A program made the translations under genes and the position numbers. DNA of 46,723 nt from Neorhodopirellula lusitana (GTDB lineage: Bacteria > Planctomycetota > Planctomycetia > Pirellulales > Pirellulaceae). The DNA lies in assembly GCF_900182915.1 (NCBI RefSeq), contig NZ_FXUG01000025.1, positions 1-46,723 on the forward strand, in the 5' to 3' direction. The notes below the pieces were generated by a model, which had not been told where the DNA came from, did not search any database, and saw only the letters and a program-made list of their open reading frames with translations. Below are positions 20,198 through 30,700 of this stretch, in pieces (the first letter of the stretch is position 1; each line of letters opens with the position of its first letter).

Positions 20198-23116
20198 TCA
20201 CAATTCGAGTGTGAATGTGTAGGTTCCGGCGTCCAAAGTTTGACTTGCATTCCCGTTGGGGAACTCGACGGTCGCCATGGTGTTGGGCGGCACAACGACT
20301 TCCATGTTCAGCTTGCCAGCTCGCAGGTTCCATTGACTGACCGCTTTTCCATAGCCCGTTTCGAGTTCCGCCTTCGCCGAGTTCAGCGGTCCACCGATCA
20401 AGGGACGCACGAAGAAGTGCTTGTAGCCGGGATGCTCGGGATCAGGTGCCAATCCGGCGACGCGTTCATACAAGAACTGACCAATCGCGCCGTAGGCATA
20501 GTGGTTGTACGAGTTCATGCTCGCGTTGCCGAAGCCATCCGCGCGGCTGTAACTGTTCCAACGCTCCCACATCGTGGTCGCACCTTGGTTGATCGAAAAG
20601 AACCACGACGGATAGCTTTCCTTGAACAGCAATTCGAAACAAACATCCGCGTGTCCCAACTCGTCAAAAACGGGTGCGAGCAGTGGAGTGCCGAGAAATC
20701 CGGTTTGCAGATGCCGCCCCGCTTCCTCAAACTTTTCTAGAAGCAGTTCTTCAACCTGAGGACGCTGGTTCGGCTCGACCAAATCGTATCCCAATCCCAT
20801 CAGACAAGCGGTTTGTGTCTGCGCCCCTGAATGAGCCTTGCCGCCGGGAAAGTACTTTTCGGTGAACGCGGCTCGGATGTCAGCATGCAACTTGCGATAG
20901 CGTTCCGCGTCATCCGACTTACCGAGTGCCGCCGCTGTCCAATGTAGAATCCTGGCATCGCGACCGAAGTAGGCCGTTGCAATCAAATCTTGAGCAGTGT
21001 CGCCTTTTTGGCCTTGCTTCGCGTAGGGCTGCAACCAATCGCCGAAGCCCGTCAACGTGGGAATCAAGTCCTGGGAACGACGCTCATAGACGCCCACCCA
21101 TTTCTTCATCGCCTCATAATTGTCTTCCAGAATCCGTCTGTCGCCGGTTCGTTCATAGACTTCCCACGGAACAGTCACCACCACGTCCGCCCAACCGGGA
21201 CTGGAGTAACCAAAATGGGTTGCCGGAACCGTGTGTGGGATCTCACCGTCGGCGGTCTGCTCATCGCGAACGCTTTGCAGCCAACGAGACCAAAACGAAT
21301 GAACGTTGTAATTGAAGAAGGAAGTCGGCAAGAACACCTGTGCGTCGCCCGTCCATCCCAACCGTTCGTCACGCTGCGGGCAATCCGTCGGGATGTCAAC
21401 GAAATTGCTGATCTGGCCCCAACGGATGTTGCTCTGCAGCTGATTCAGTTTTTCATGCGAGGATGTGAACGTCCCCCTGGATGAAAAGTCCGTGTGAATG
21501 ACGTTCGCGATAACGGAATCGGTCGTCAACTTGTCGCCCTCAGCAAGACCGCTGACTTCAACGTAGCGATAACCAAAGAAGGACAGCGACGGCTGATAGG
21601 TCACCGTTCCCGTTTCGCTGGCCGCATAGGTGGCTTGCGATCGGGCAGAGCGGTAGTTGGTCGTGTACAGCGTGCCGTCTTGCTGCAGCATTTCCGCAAA
21701 TCGAATCTGAACGGTTTCGCCTTTCGTTACCGGGATCGTGATGGTCGGCACCCCCACCTGATTCTGGCCGAAGTCAAAGACATACTTCCCCGGTTCAGGC
21801 TGTGTCAGTCCAACCGCATGCAGCTTTTGCATGACTTGAACGGGTGGCATCCGTTTGGGAACGACTTGCGGCCCCTGGCCTAGTGGAGTCGTTCTGACCG
21901 ACAGCCAATTCGTGTCATTAAAACCTGATAGTGTCCACTGGCCCAGCTCCATTGATGCATCGTAGTCTTCGCCATGATAGAGGCCTCCGGCGCGAATCGG
22001 ACCTTGATCGGTTGCCCGCCAATTGTCATCCGTCACGATGGTTTCGACGCTGCCGTCGGAATAGGTCAGTTCCAACTGGGCCAGCAACTTGGGCATTAAC
22101 TTGGACAACTCACTGCGTTTTCTCAACAAGAGTTTGCCCGCGTACCACCCCTCGCCCAGTACCGCACCGATTGCGTTATCGCCATGGGCAACTAAATCGG
22201 TCACGTCGTATGTCAGCGACTCAACCCGTTCGGAGTACATCGTGTAGCCAGGCGACAACCTGTCGTTACCGACTCGTTTGCCATTGATTTGGAACTCATA
22301 GATCCCCAAAGCCGACGCATACAGTCGAGCTTGCACCACCTTCTTTGGCGTTTCGAATTCACGCCGCAAGTAGTACGCGGGATGCGCCTTGATGGCGGGG
22401 TACGGATCGAACGCGCGGTTCTCGGCCAATGTGATTTGTTTTGGGACGCCGTTGATTTCGAAATCAACCCAAAGGGTTTTATCTTCGCCCGGTGCCGGAT
22501 CGCCACCGAGACGTCCAGGTACTACGCGAATTGGAGTCGCCCCTCGCTGGATTGCTCGACGAACGTTTTCGGTCACATCATTGACCTTTGCCCCACCCGC
22601 ATCTCGGTTACCGAACTCAGCTTTCAAAACGTTCACTTCATCAGGCTTGCGGCTTCCGCCTTCCAGTTCAATCCACTGTGCGTCCCACTCATCCTGCTCG
22701 AGCAGACCCATCTCGATTAGGGCCTCATCGCTCCACTCGGATTCACGTCCTTGGTCGTCCCAAAACTTCACTCGCCAAGAAACCTGTTGGCGTGATTCGA
22801 ACGCAGGACCTTCGTATTGAACCCACTGGGATTGACCCGAGTCCACTTTGCCGGAATCCCACTTCGGATCCGGTGCTTGGGCCGACGCGGACCGATCATG
22901 CACCACGATCCGGTATGCGGTTTGTGCTTTCACACCCGCATCCGCAGGCAACTTCCACGAAAACACCGGCTCGGAGTCATAAAAACCGATCGGATCAACA
23001 AAGTTCTCATCGACGCTAAGCGAATGCGGTCGCATCTCAGCGGCGAGAGAACTGGATGTGCCAATCAACCACGCCAACACGACGAATAGAACGCTATCCA
23101 GGTGGTATCTTTGCAT
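20198..23116 (-). CDS. Secreted alpha-L-rhamnosidase (GH78)
   Basis: 972 residues, ATG 23116, signal peptide to about 26. Domain order fits GH78: an N-terminal fibronectin-like domain (EPVFSWKLPAD...VKFWDDQGRESEWSD), two beta-sandwich domains (AYYLRREFETPKKVVQARLY, GYTMYSERVESLTYDVTD), an (alpha/alpha)6 catalytic barrel, and a C-terminal sandwich. The catalytic signature DCPQRDERLGWTGDAQVF holds the general-acid residues and GATTMWERWNSY holds the base Glu. Releases terminal alpha-L-rhamnose. An insert near 165-235 in the first sandwich is longer than I expect. Part of the sulfated-glycan cluster, 10 bases upstream of the S1-type sulfatase stop. Confidence 0.95.
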   Translation of the reverse strand: MQRYHLDSVLFVVLAWLIGTSSSLAAEMRPHSLSVDENFVDPIGFYDSEPVFSWKLPADAGVKAQTAYRIVVHDRSASAQAPDPKWDSGKVDSGQSQWVQYEGPAFESRQQVSWRVKFWDDQGRESEWSDEALIEMGLLEQDEWDAQWIELEGGSRKPDEVNVLKAEFGNRDAGGAKVNDVTENVRRAIQRGATPIRVVPGRLGGDPAPGEDKTLWVDFEINGVPKQITLAENRAFDPYPAIKAHPAYYLRREFETPKKVVQARLYASALGIYEFQINGKRVGNDRLSPGYTMYSERVESLTYDVTDLVAHGDNAIGAVLGEGWYAGKLLLRKRSELSKLMPKLLAQLELTYSDGSVETIVTDDNWRATDQGPIRAGGLYHGEDYDASMELGQWTLSGFNDTNWLSVRTTPLGQGPQVVPKRMPPVQVMQKLHAVGLTQPEPGKYVFDFGQNQVGVPTITIPVTKGETVQIRFAEMLQQDGTLYTTNYRSARSQATYAASETGTVTYQPSLSFFGYRYVEVSGLAEGDKLTTDSVIANVIHTDFSSRGTFTSSHEKLNQLQSNIRWGQISNFVDIPTDCPQRDERLGWTGDAQVFLPTSFFNYNVHSFWSRWLQSVRDEQTADGEIPHTVPATHFGYSSPGWADVVVTVPWEVYERTGDRRILEDNYEAMKKWVGVYERRSQDLIPTLTGFGDWLQPYAKQGQKGDTAQDLIATAYFGRDARILHWTAAALGKSDDAERYRKLHADIRAAFTEKYFPGGKAHSGAQTQTACLMGLGYDLVEPNQRPQVEELLLEKFEEAGRHLQTGFLGTPLLAPVFDELGHADVCFELLFKESYPSWFFSINQGATTMWERWNSYSRADGFGNASMNSYNHYAYGAIGQFLYERVAGLAPDPEHPGYKHFFVRPLIGGPLNSAKAELETGYGKAVSQWNLRAGKLNMEVVVPPNTMATVEFPNGNASQTLDAGTYTFTLEL

Positions 23117-23125
23117 TGTGGATTC

Positions 23126-24622
23126 CTACTTCTTCCTATTGACGTTGGTGTTCTCAATTCGTCTCGCCGCATCAAGCTGTTGCGACAGACGTGAAATGCG
23201 ATCCTTGTGCTCTGGCGAACTGGCAAGATTGCTTTCGGGCGTCTTCGTATCGCGATGGTCATACAGCTCGCGGGCCACCACTCGTTTCGTGCCAGCCTGA
23301 ATCCATTCGGTGTAGCGGTATCGATCGTTTCGCAAGCTGTACCCCATGGTCGAACCACGCGGGTATTGCGTCAATGCGTACGGTTTGAAGTTCTGATCCG
23401 GATTTCGCAAAAGAGGCCGCAGGCTTTTGCCGTCGCAAGACTCAGGCACCTCGCCACCGGTCATTGACGCCAGCGTTGGGAACAGATCGACAATCTCCAC
23501 CAAAGCGTCAGTACGTTTGCCACTCATATTCCCGGGAGCCGAAATGATCAGCGGTACGTGGGCATCCAATTCGAAATTGGTGTGTTTGCACCACAATCCG
23601 TATTCGCCAAGCTTGAATCCGTGGTCGCCCCATAGAACGACAAGCGTGTCGTCTCGCAAATGAAGCCGATCGAGCTCGGCCATCACCTTGCCAACCTGTG
23701 CGTCGGCGAAACTGACCGAGGCGGCATACCCGTGCATCAATTCACGAGTCATCTCGTCGGACAACTCGCCATCCTGCGGAATTCCGTGATAGGCACGCAA
23801 TTCGCCCCAGACGGTGAAAGCGAGGTCGGGCGAGCCGTCGGGTCGTTGACGACTGGGAATTTGAAATTGGTCACGCTCGTAGAGATCCCAGTAGCGTTTG
23901 GGGGCCGCGAAGGGCAGGTGCGGTTTGGCGAAACCGACGCACATGAAGAACGGCTTGTCTTGGTTACGTCGCAAGGACTCAATCGCTTGCCTAGCAACCA
24001 CGCCATCCCGATAGCCTTCGTCGTCAATCTCAAAGCACTCCGTCGGTGGCCCTTTGGCAGCAAGTCGAGTTTGATCGACGTCCAGCTTTTGAGCCTTCGC
24101 ATCCTTCACTCGCTCGTCAATCGCCGCTAACGTGACGGGATCGGCGTACTTGGCACTCGGCGGAGTCGGAATCTCCGACCAAGACGTTTGGTCATCGCGT
24201 CGATGGTGATAGACCTTTCCGAACGAAGCGGTCACGTAGCCACGTTGTTGGAAGTACAACGGCAACGTCATCGCTGTCTTGTTGACTTTGCGAAGCGGTG
24301 TGAACAAATCACAAATGCCGGTACGGTCAGGGTACTGCCCGGTCATCATGCTAATGCGTGAAGGTGCGCACAAAGCTTGTTGGCAATACGCGTGTTCGAA
24401 CAACAACCCTTCGGACGCCAAAGCATCAATCGACGGGCTGTGCATTGCCTCAACACCGTAACAACCGAGTTCCGGCCGAAGATCATCAACGAAAAATACC
24501 AGGACGTTCTTCGTTGCATTCGGCGTAGTCGTGACCTCCGCCTGGGCAACGACTGGCGACGCGAATAGAACCGCAACCACCGAGAGGGCCAGAATGCAAA
24601 CCGTGGGGATAGAGTGCTTCAT
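23126..24622 (-). CDS. Secreted sulfatase, iduronate-2-sulfatase-like
   Basis: 498 residues from ATG 24622, signal peptide to about 28. NVLVFFVDDLRPELGCYG and SPSIDALASEGLLFEHAYCQQALCAPSR match iduronate-2-sulfatase-like (S1_7-type) enzymes; the nucleophile is Cys85 in a standard C-x-P-S-R core. VVLWGDHGFKLGEYGLWCKHTNFE gives the second metal pair and a substrate-facing Lys-His. In ulvan-degrading clusters such sulfatases occur, acting on uronic acid or rhamnose sulfates. Its start lies one base after the stop of the upstream sulfatase. Confidence 0.93.
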   Translation of the reverse strand: MKHSIPTVCILALSVVAVLFASPVVAQAEVTTTPNATKNVLVFFVDDLRPELGCYGVEAMHSPSIDALASEGLLFEHAYCQQALCAPSRISMMTGQYPDRTGICDLFTPLRKVNKTAMTLPLYFQQRGYVTASFGKVYHHRRDDQTSWSEIPTPPSAKYADPVTLAAIDERVKDAKAQKLDVDQTRLAAKGPPTECFEIDDEGYRDGVVARQAIESLRRNQDKPFFMCVGFAKPHLPFAAPKRYWDLYERDQFQIPSRQRPDGSPDLAFTVWGELRAYHGIPQDGELSDEMTRELMHGYAASVSFADAQVGKVMAELDRLHLRDDTLVVLWGDHGFKLGEYGLWCKHTNFELDAHVPLIISAPGNMSGKRTDALVEIVDLFPTLASMTGGEVPESCDGKSLRPLLRNPDQNFKPYALTQYPRGSTMGYSLRNDRYRYTEWIQAGTKRVVARELYDHRDTKTPESNLASSPEHKDRISRLSQQLDAARRIENTNVNRKK

Positions 24623-24623
24623 T

Positions 24624-26147
24624 TCAATCCTGATACTTTTCAAACAAAGAAACGAACTCTTGATGCAGGTCGGAATGCTGGTAAGAGAGATCGGTCGTTT
24701 CGCCGGGATCCGATTGCAAGTCAAAGAGTTCGGTAGGTTGATCCAATCCGTATCGAACCGCTTTCCATTTCCCCCGTCGTGCCGCCTGAAAGACTTCCCC
24801 CACCACGCCGGAATTCGGGTCGCCCACTTGTTTGCCAAACTCCCAATAAAGTGTGCGTTCAGCAATCGGCGCGGGGACATCGCAAAGCAACGGATAGATC
24901 GACGTCCCATTCGTTTTGACACGCGGAACCGAGTTCAATGAAACGCTTGCGATATCGGCGAAAGTCGGCAGCACATCGGCAAAAGCCCAAGGTGTATCAT
25001 CGACTCGGCCGGCTTTGATCTTCGCAGGCCAATGAACGATCATCGGCACATGGATGCCGCCATCGAACAGATCTCGCTTCATGCCTTTATAAGGTGCCGC
25101 GGCTCGGAAGAAGTCAGGATCACCACCGCCCTCGTCATGCGGCCCGTTGTCAGATGTAAAAATAATCAACGTGTTGTCTGCAATTCCACGCTCTTGCAGC
25201 GCGTCCACGATTTCGCCCACATAAGCATCCAAGGCGGTGACCATGCCGGCGAGTGTTGCACGCGGGCGAGTGACTGGCTCGGGGTAATACCAGGCGTATT
25301 GATCCGAAGGTTCGCCAGTGGTCATTCCCGAATAGGGCGTCTCTTCAAACTGCGATTCATAGGGTTTGACAAACTCGTCCGGCGCGGCGAGCTCCGCATG
25401 GGGCGACGAAAACGCGAGCATCACAAAGAATGGGTTCTCGTGATCTTGAATGATATAGTCGATCGCTTCCTGGGTAAAAAGCTCTTGTGCGTAAGCTCCT
25501 TTCTTGCCACCCTCGTTCTCGGTGATGCGTAGCTTCCGACCGTCACGCCATAAGATCGAGGGATATTGCCGGTGCCCCTCCAAGATTGAATACATTCCGA
25601 ACCATGTATCGAATCCCATCGCCAAAGGATCGGTCACGCCCATTTGCGATCCGATGGAATATTTGCCGAACAACGCGGTGTCGTAGCCCGCATGCTTGAG
25701 CACGTGAGCCATGGTGACATCAATGTCGGCCAACTGAACTTTGTTCGAATTGTTGGCCATCAAGCGTCCGTCACGGCCCGTGAATAGCGAAACACGCGAA
25801 GGCGAACAAACAGTGTTGCCCGCGTACGCATTCGTGAACCGAATCCCTTGCGCCGCCAAGCGATCCAGGTGAGGCGTCTTGATCGGCGTGTCACCGTACG
25901 CACCGATCTGGTTGAACCCCATGTCATCGGCCAAGATGAAAATGATGTTTGGATTTTCGACATTTGCCGGTTCGTCTGCCACACCGATATTGGGACAAAC
26001 GATAGCAAACGCGAGCACGAATGTGATCGCAAACCCCAGAGCCAGTTTCGCATCGATTGGATGACCAGAAAGAGGACAAATCCAAGGCCAACGAATTCGC
26101 ATCCAAGCACGAGTTTCGACTGGCGAGGTTGCAACTGACTTATTCAT
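24624..26147 (-). CDS. Secreted arylsulfatase-type sulfatase
   Basis: 507 residues; ATG 26147. The open frame has a long N-terminal extension of about 55 residues before the span LALGFAITFVLAFAIV, so an anchor or late signal is possible. NIIFILADDMGFNQIGAYG gives the metal pair, Cys114 sits in NTVCSPSRVSLFTGR (standard core), and IIFTSDNGPHDEGG the second pair. Ends with LFDLQSDPGETTDLS. Overlaps the upstream gene by 8 bases and is followed one base later by the next sulfatase, so the three are tightly coupled. Confidence 0.92.
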   Translation of the reverse strand: MNKSVATSPVETRAWMRIRWPWICPLSGHPIDAKLALGFAITFVLAFAIVCPNIGVADEPANVENPNIIFILADDMGFNQIGAYGDTPIKTPHLDRLAAQGIRFTNAYAGNTVCSPSRVSLFTGRDGRLMANNSNKVQLADIDVTMAHVLKHAGYDTALFGKYSIGSQMGVTDPLAMGFDTWFGMYSILEGHRQYPSILWRDGRKLRITENEGGKKGAYAQELFTQEAIDYIIQDHENPFFVMLAFSSPHAELAAPDEFVKPYESQFEETPYSGMTTGEPSDQYAWYYPEPVTRPRATLAGMVTALDAYVGEIVDALQERGIADNTLIIFTSDNGPHDEGGGDPDFFRAAAPYKGMKRDLFDGGIHVPMIVHWPAKIKAGRVDDTPWAFADVLPTFADIASVSLNSVPRVKTNGTSIYPLLCDVPAPIAERTLYWEFGKQVGDPNSGVVGEVFQAARRGKWKAVRYGLDQPTELFDLQSDPGETTDLSYQHSDLHQEFVSLFEKYQD

Positions 26148-27747
26148 TTGCGGCTTTCATTGGCATCGTAGTGCGTGCTATCTCAACCGCGGGCTCGCTG
26201 ACTTCTCGCGTCTCGACCGGAGTATGCTCCGGATCAGCCTCCGGTTGCTTCGCCACATGGGAGACGACGACATGCCCGGTCATCCCAGACATTCGGTAAT
26301 CCACCACTTTCAATGGCGATGGTTTTCCGTCAATGGGCTCTGGATGTCGGGTTGAAACCATTCCCGCCGGCTCTTCTTGTAAGTAGACCGACAAGACCTG
26401 CGTGTCTTCCCATCGGTCCAGATCCAAGACCGGCTCGCCAAGGACCGAATCATGTTGGGGCAATGCTACCTTTTCCCAGATCCACCCAGTCTGGTCCGCA
26501 TTCGGATGAGCCTCCGCGAGACACAATCGCTGACCGTGACCATCGACGTCATCGTCTCTGTAGACCAGCACAAAGGAATGCTCGTCAGTGCCAACCAACT
26601 TGGGCCGCCCGCCCGCGAACGGCAGGACCTGATGATCCCAAACACCTTCGCTGGAACGCCAATAGTGATGGTAGCGTTTGGTCCCTGTCTCACCATCGCG
26701 ATGCTGCATGACAACGTGGACACGTCCGTCGCAGTAGGCGTAATGCGTGTTTTGATTGGTGAGTCCAGATCGTGAATCGATCGGGGCGACCACCAAGCCC
26801 GGTGTGTCCAGATGAATGAACTCGACACCCGTCTTGCCAATCACTTTCCCCGCCGAATTGTGCCAAGTCCGGCCATGGTCGTCACTGTACGCGTAACAGA
26901 GGTCGTGTTGGTTGACGACACTGGTTCGTTCAAAACGATCTCGCCAAACCCACGACACGTGAAGTCGGTTGCCCGCGTAGGAAACGGAGTTCACATAAGG
27001 ACAACGGTAGTCGCTGGTGTTCCCCGCAAAGGTGTAGGTGCCGATATCACGAGAGATGAACTTGCCTAGTTCAGGAGTCCAGGCATGCGTGTCGCCATTG
27101 TATTCCTCAATCATGCCATCGCCGTTCCCGGACGTAACCGCGCGGTAGTAAAGCATCAAGTTCCCGTTGGGCGACGAGATGAATCTTGGGTACGTCACCC
27201 GCACGTCAGTTTGAACCGATCCGAGGGAATGCTGAACTTCACCAAACAAGTCGGCATTCCAAGTCACCGAGTCCGGATCGTGGGCTGCTCCCTGTTTCGA
27301 GACGCGATAGTTCAGTGGCGAGGCGTGATGATCGAACGCCATGTGGATCGTGCCATCTTTGTCACAGATTCCGATCACGGAAGTGTTGTGAGAATCGTTG
27401 GTTTGAAAACGATGATCCGCGAACTGGATCACTTGCCATTGCCCGGTCGGCAACTTTCGGCGTCCGATACAAACACAGCGACTGGCGTCCACAAACGTCA
27501 CGTATTGATAACCCCGGTAGGTCACCAGCGGGGTTTGCTGATGAGTCCGACCGTTGACAGTGTGCCCAAACCGAGCCGCCGGGCCACGTGCAAACGTGAG
27601 TGCGTTTTCACAAACGGTGCTATTGTCAAGCAATTCAACTTCGCTCGCTCGAACCGACAACGAAGCAAACCCGTGCAGTAGGCAAGCGAGCAGTCCAATC
27701 GTGGACCAACTGGCCAAGCGTCCTTGCAAAATCTTTGCTTGTATCAT
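26140..27747 (-). CDS. Secreted BNR-type beta-propeller protein, candidate ulvan-type lyase
   Basis: 535 residues, ATG 27747 overlapping the upstream TGA (ATGA). Signal peptide to about 34. Residues 60-490 have propeller-like blades with repeated aromatic/Gly strands: YRGYQYVTFVD, DSHNTSVIGI, GTIHMAFDHHASPLNYR, RVTYPRFISSPNGNLMLYYR and HYAYCDGRVHVVMQHRD. This resembles the BNR_4 family, which includes PL24/PL25 ulvan lyases; those use a His pair in the same kind of blade, and His residues in SHN and FDHHA are candidates. Substrate and lyase activity are inferred; an inactive binding protein is possible. The last 50 residues are charged. Confidence 0.8.
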   Translation of the reverse strand: MIQAKILQGRLASWSTIGLLACLLHGFASLSVRASEVELLDNSTVCENALTFARGPAARFGHTVNGRTHQQTPLVTYRGYQYVTFVDASRCVCIGRRKLPTGQWQVIQFADHRFQTNDSHNTSVIGICDKDGTIHMAFDHHASPLNYRVSKQGAAHDPDSVTWNADLFGEVQHSLGSVQTDVRVTYPRFISSPNGNLMLYYRAVTSGNGDGMIEEYNGDTHAWTPELGKFISRDIGTYTFAGNTSDYRCPYVNSVSYAGNRLHVSWVWRDRFERTSVVNQHDLCYAYSDDHGRTWHNSAGKVIGKTGVEFIHLDTPGLVVAPIDSRSGLTNQNTHYAYCDGRVHVVMQHRDGETGTKRYHHYWRSSEGVWDHQVLPFAGGRPKLVGTDEHSFVLVYRDDDVDGHGQRLCLAEAHPNADQTGWIWEKVALPQHDSVLGEPVLDLDRWEDTQVLSVYLQEEPAGMVSTRHPEPIDGKPSPLKVVDYRMSGMTGHVVVSHVAKQPEADPEHTPVETREVSEPAVEIARTTMPMKAANE

Positions 27748-30700
27748 TTCCCGTAAACCTTCGCTTTCTTATCCCCACCGGAAAGCAAATACGCGATCAG
27801 GTCACGCACTTCGTCTCCGTTCAGCGGATCCAGCATGGACGGTGGCATCTGCGAAACGGGCGAGTCCTTGACCAACTCAATCTCCTCCGCATCGACCACG
27901 ACAGGCTTCACTTCCTTCCCCGCTTTCGCGACCGGATAAATCTCGACCTGTTCATCCTTTTTCACCATCAGCCCGGTTAGCAGCGTTCCATCGCTCAACA
28001 GAACCACTTTCGTACCGTATTGATCACTGATCACTTTGCTTGGCTCGATGATCGATTCCAGAAGGTATCTCGCGTCAAACTTGTTTTTCACTGTGGTCAG
28101 GTCGGGGCCCACATCGCCACCAAGACCATCGAACCGATGACAAGTGGCACACTGTGCCGCGTGGAATAGATTCCGGCCGTTCTCGAAACTGGCTTGTCGT
28201 AGTTGCCCAGCCCCAACCCGTTCGCTGGCCGCGGCGTGATTCCAGACTTTCCCCGGTCCCGTCGGCGGCGTTATCTCGAAGTCGGGAATCGGATTGAAGT
28301 CCTCGCCGCTGATGTCAGCCAACTGGGCTCGTTCATCGTTGCTCAGGTAGCCCAGCACTTCGTCACGCAAGTTCGCAAGGAATTTTGCATAACTGTTCCC
28401 GCCACTGAACTGCGAGGCTTTGTTGATGAACTCGATGTAACGGCGAAGTTGATCCATCGTCCATCCTTCACGCAGGTTCCGTAACATGAACGCGTAATTG
28501 ATTTCATGCGATGGCGGCTGGTTGGCCAAGGTCTTCTGAATGCGACGGCCGTATCGAGCGTTGCTGGTGAAGTCGATATTGGCCGCCCATGAGGGCGGTG
28601 TCGCCTCAGCGTGTGCCATCATCTCAATCGCCTTGTCAATCACCGTGGGATCGTTCAGATAAACCAACAGCCGCACCAGCTCGGTATTCACGTCTTTGTT
28701 CGCATGAGGCAGATGCGGGTTCAGTTCCGCAATTACTTGGTCGCGTTGTTGATCCGAGGGTGCACCGAGTCGAATGAAGGTCAGTGCGTAGGCGCGAAGC
28801 AAGCCGAGCAGTTTAGAATCTTCCAATTTGCCTGGATCGAGGCTCAACAAAGCCGTCAGTTGCGCGGCCTGATGAGAATTGTTGCCGCTGCGTGCGAGAG
28901 CAACCGCACCGGTAATGCGTGCTTGGCTGTTCGTTTCCGCAAAGACGCGGTCTGCCCACTGATCCACCGGTTGCGATTCGATCGCGATCCGGGCCGCATG
29001 ACGCAACCAACGATCGCTGCTGGAAAGATGAGGCCAAGCGGTTTGGACGGCCGCTGTGTTCTGGCGACCATGAAAAGCCTCCAGGCTGCGACGAAGTCGT
29101 CTCGCATCCTGACCAGCCAACTCTGTGGTGACCGGCTCCGTTGAGTCGTTGCCAACGTAAGTGATTCGGTAGACGGCGGAGTCAGTCCCCCGCCCACCGG
29201 TCGTAAAGTACAACGCTCCATCGTGGCCAACGATGGCGTCGGTAACCGGCAAAGGCGAGCCATGGCAGAACACTTCCTGTTGGCCACGATACCCCGCACC
29301 GTCCGGTGTCAGATGAACCGCATAGATCATCCCGAACGTCCAATCGAGCGCAAAGATCGCGTCTTGATACTTGGCCGGGAACTTGGCTCCCTGGCCGCTA
29401 ACGACACCGGTGGGACTGCCCGGACCGATATTCAAGACCGCAGGCAGACTGTCTTCGTAATACTCAGGCCATTTCCCTGACCCGCTACGCCAGCCATAGT
29501 CGGATCCGCTGACAGCGTGAATGATCCGCGTCGGTCGATACCAGGGCGAACCCAGGTCCCATTCCATATCTGCGTCGAAGGTGAACAAATCACCGGATCG
29601 GTTGAGGGAGATATCAAACTGGTTCCGGTATCCGATCGAGTAAACTTCGTGCTTTTTCGTTTTAGGATCAAACTGGGTGATCCAACCGCCCGGGGCCAGA
29701 CGGCCACGAGCATGCCCGTTCGCATCCCATTCACGACGCAACAGCAGGTCTTCGTCCCAAGTCGGAACACGGGACCGACTGATCATCGTTTGATCGGGAA
29801 GGTTGGTGTGGTTTCCTGCGTCCACATACAGATGCTGGCCGTCTTCAGCCGCAATCACCGCATGATTCCCGTGCTCGCCACGGCCGCTCGAACGCGACAA
29901 TTCTTCGGAATGATCTAGTAGCCCGTCGCCGGTTGAATCGGTCAGTTTGTAAAGCGGTGAGCCACCGCGATTGAAGTAGAGAGCCCCATCATGCCACACC
30001 ATCCCCTGTGCACCGGAGACATCAATCGGCACCTTTCGGACATCGACCGTTGGTTCTTCGGAATCATCCGAAACCTCGAAATGAAACAGTCCTGCATCTC
30101 CTTGGTCGCTCGCATAGAAGCCACCATCTCCATCCGTCGTTAGCGATACCCAACTGCCTTGTTCCGCCTTGGGAACTTCGTAGATGCGTTCGACTTTGAA
30201 CCCGTCCGCGACTTGGATTCCGCCGGACTGATCGGTAGTCGGCTTTGCACCGACCTTCCCGACGTCCGGCTTTGGCTTCGCCGAACCCATTCGATTTGGC
30301 ACACTCGCGACTGCGTTCTCAAGAGTCGTGGTAGCGTCTTGTCCAGAAAGTTCTTTCAGTCGAATGTCTTTGAACTCAACCTTCATGACTGGCCCGCGGT
30401 GCAACTGCAAGGCCAAGATTCCCTTCCGTTTTGCCTCCGGATGATTGTCGGTCAGATCCATTGTGGTGATTCCGTTGACTTGGTGGATTTGCCGGTTCCC
30501 GACCGCAATGATCGTCAGCTCGTTCCACTGTGAATCCACCAACTTTTGACTCTTGTCGCCAACCTGTCCCACGACCTTGGGCTTGCCGTCCGCGCTCACT
30601 TCGACCCGCTGGAACCGACGCGCGACAATGCCACGCCACTTTTCGGCGTAGAGCATTCCAAAGAAATCCGGAGATTTATGCAGGTCAGCCTGATATCCCT

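Noticed and set aside
20100..20200. Another attC-like repeat before the GH78 gene
   Set aside because: A short GTGATGGGGACC...GGTGCATGGC resemblance but no AAC/GTT boxes or clear stem.
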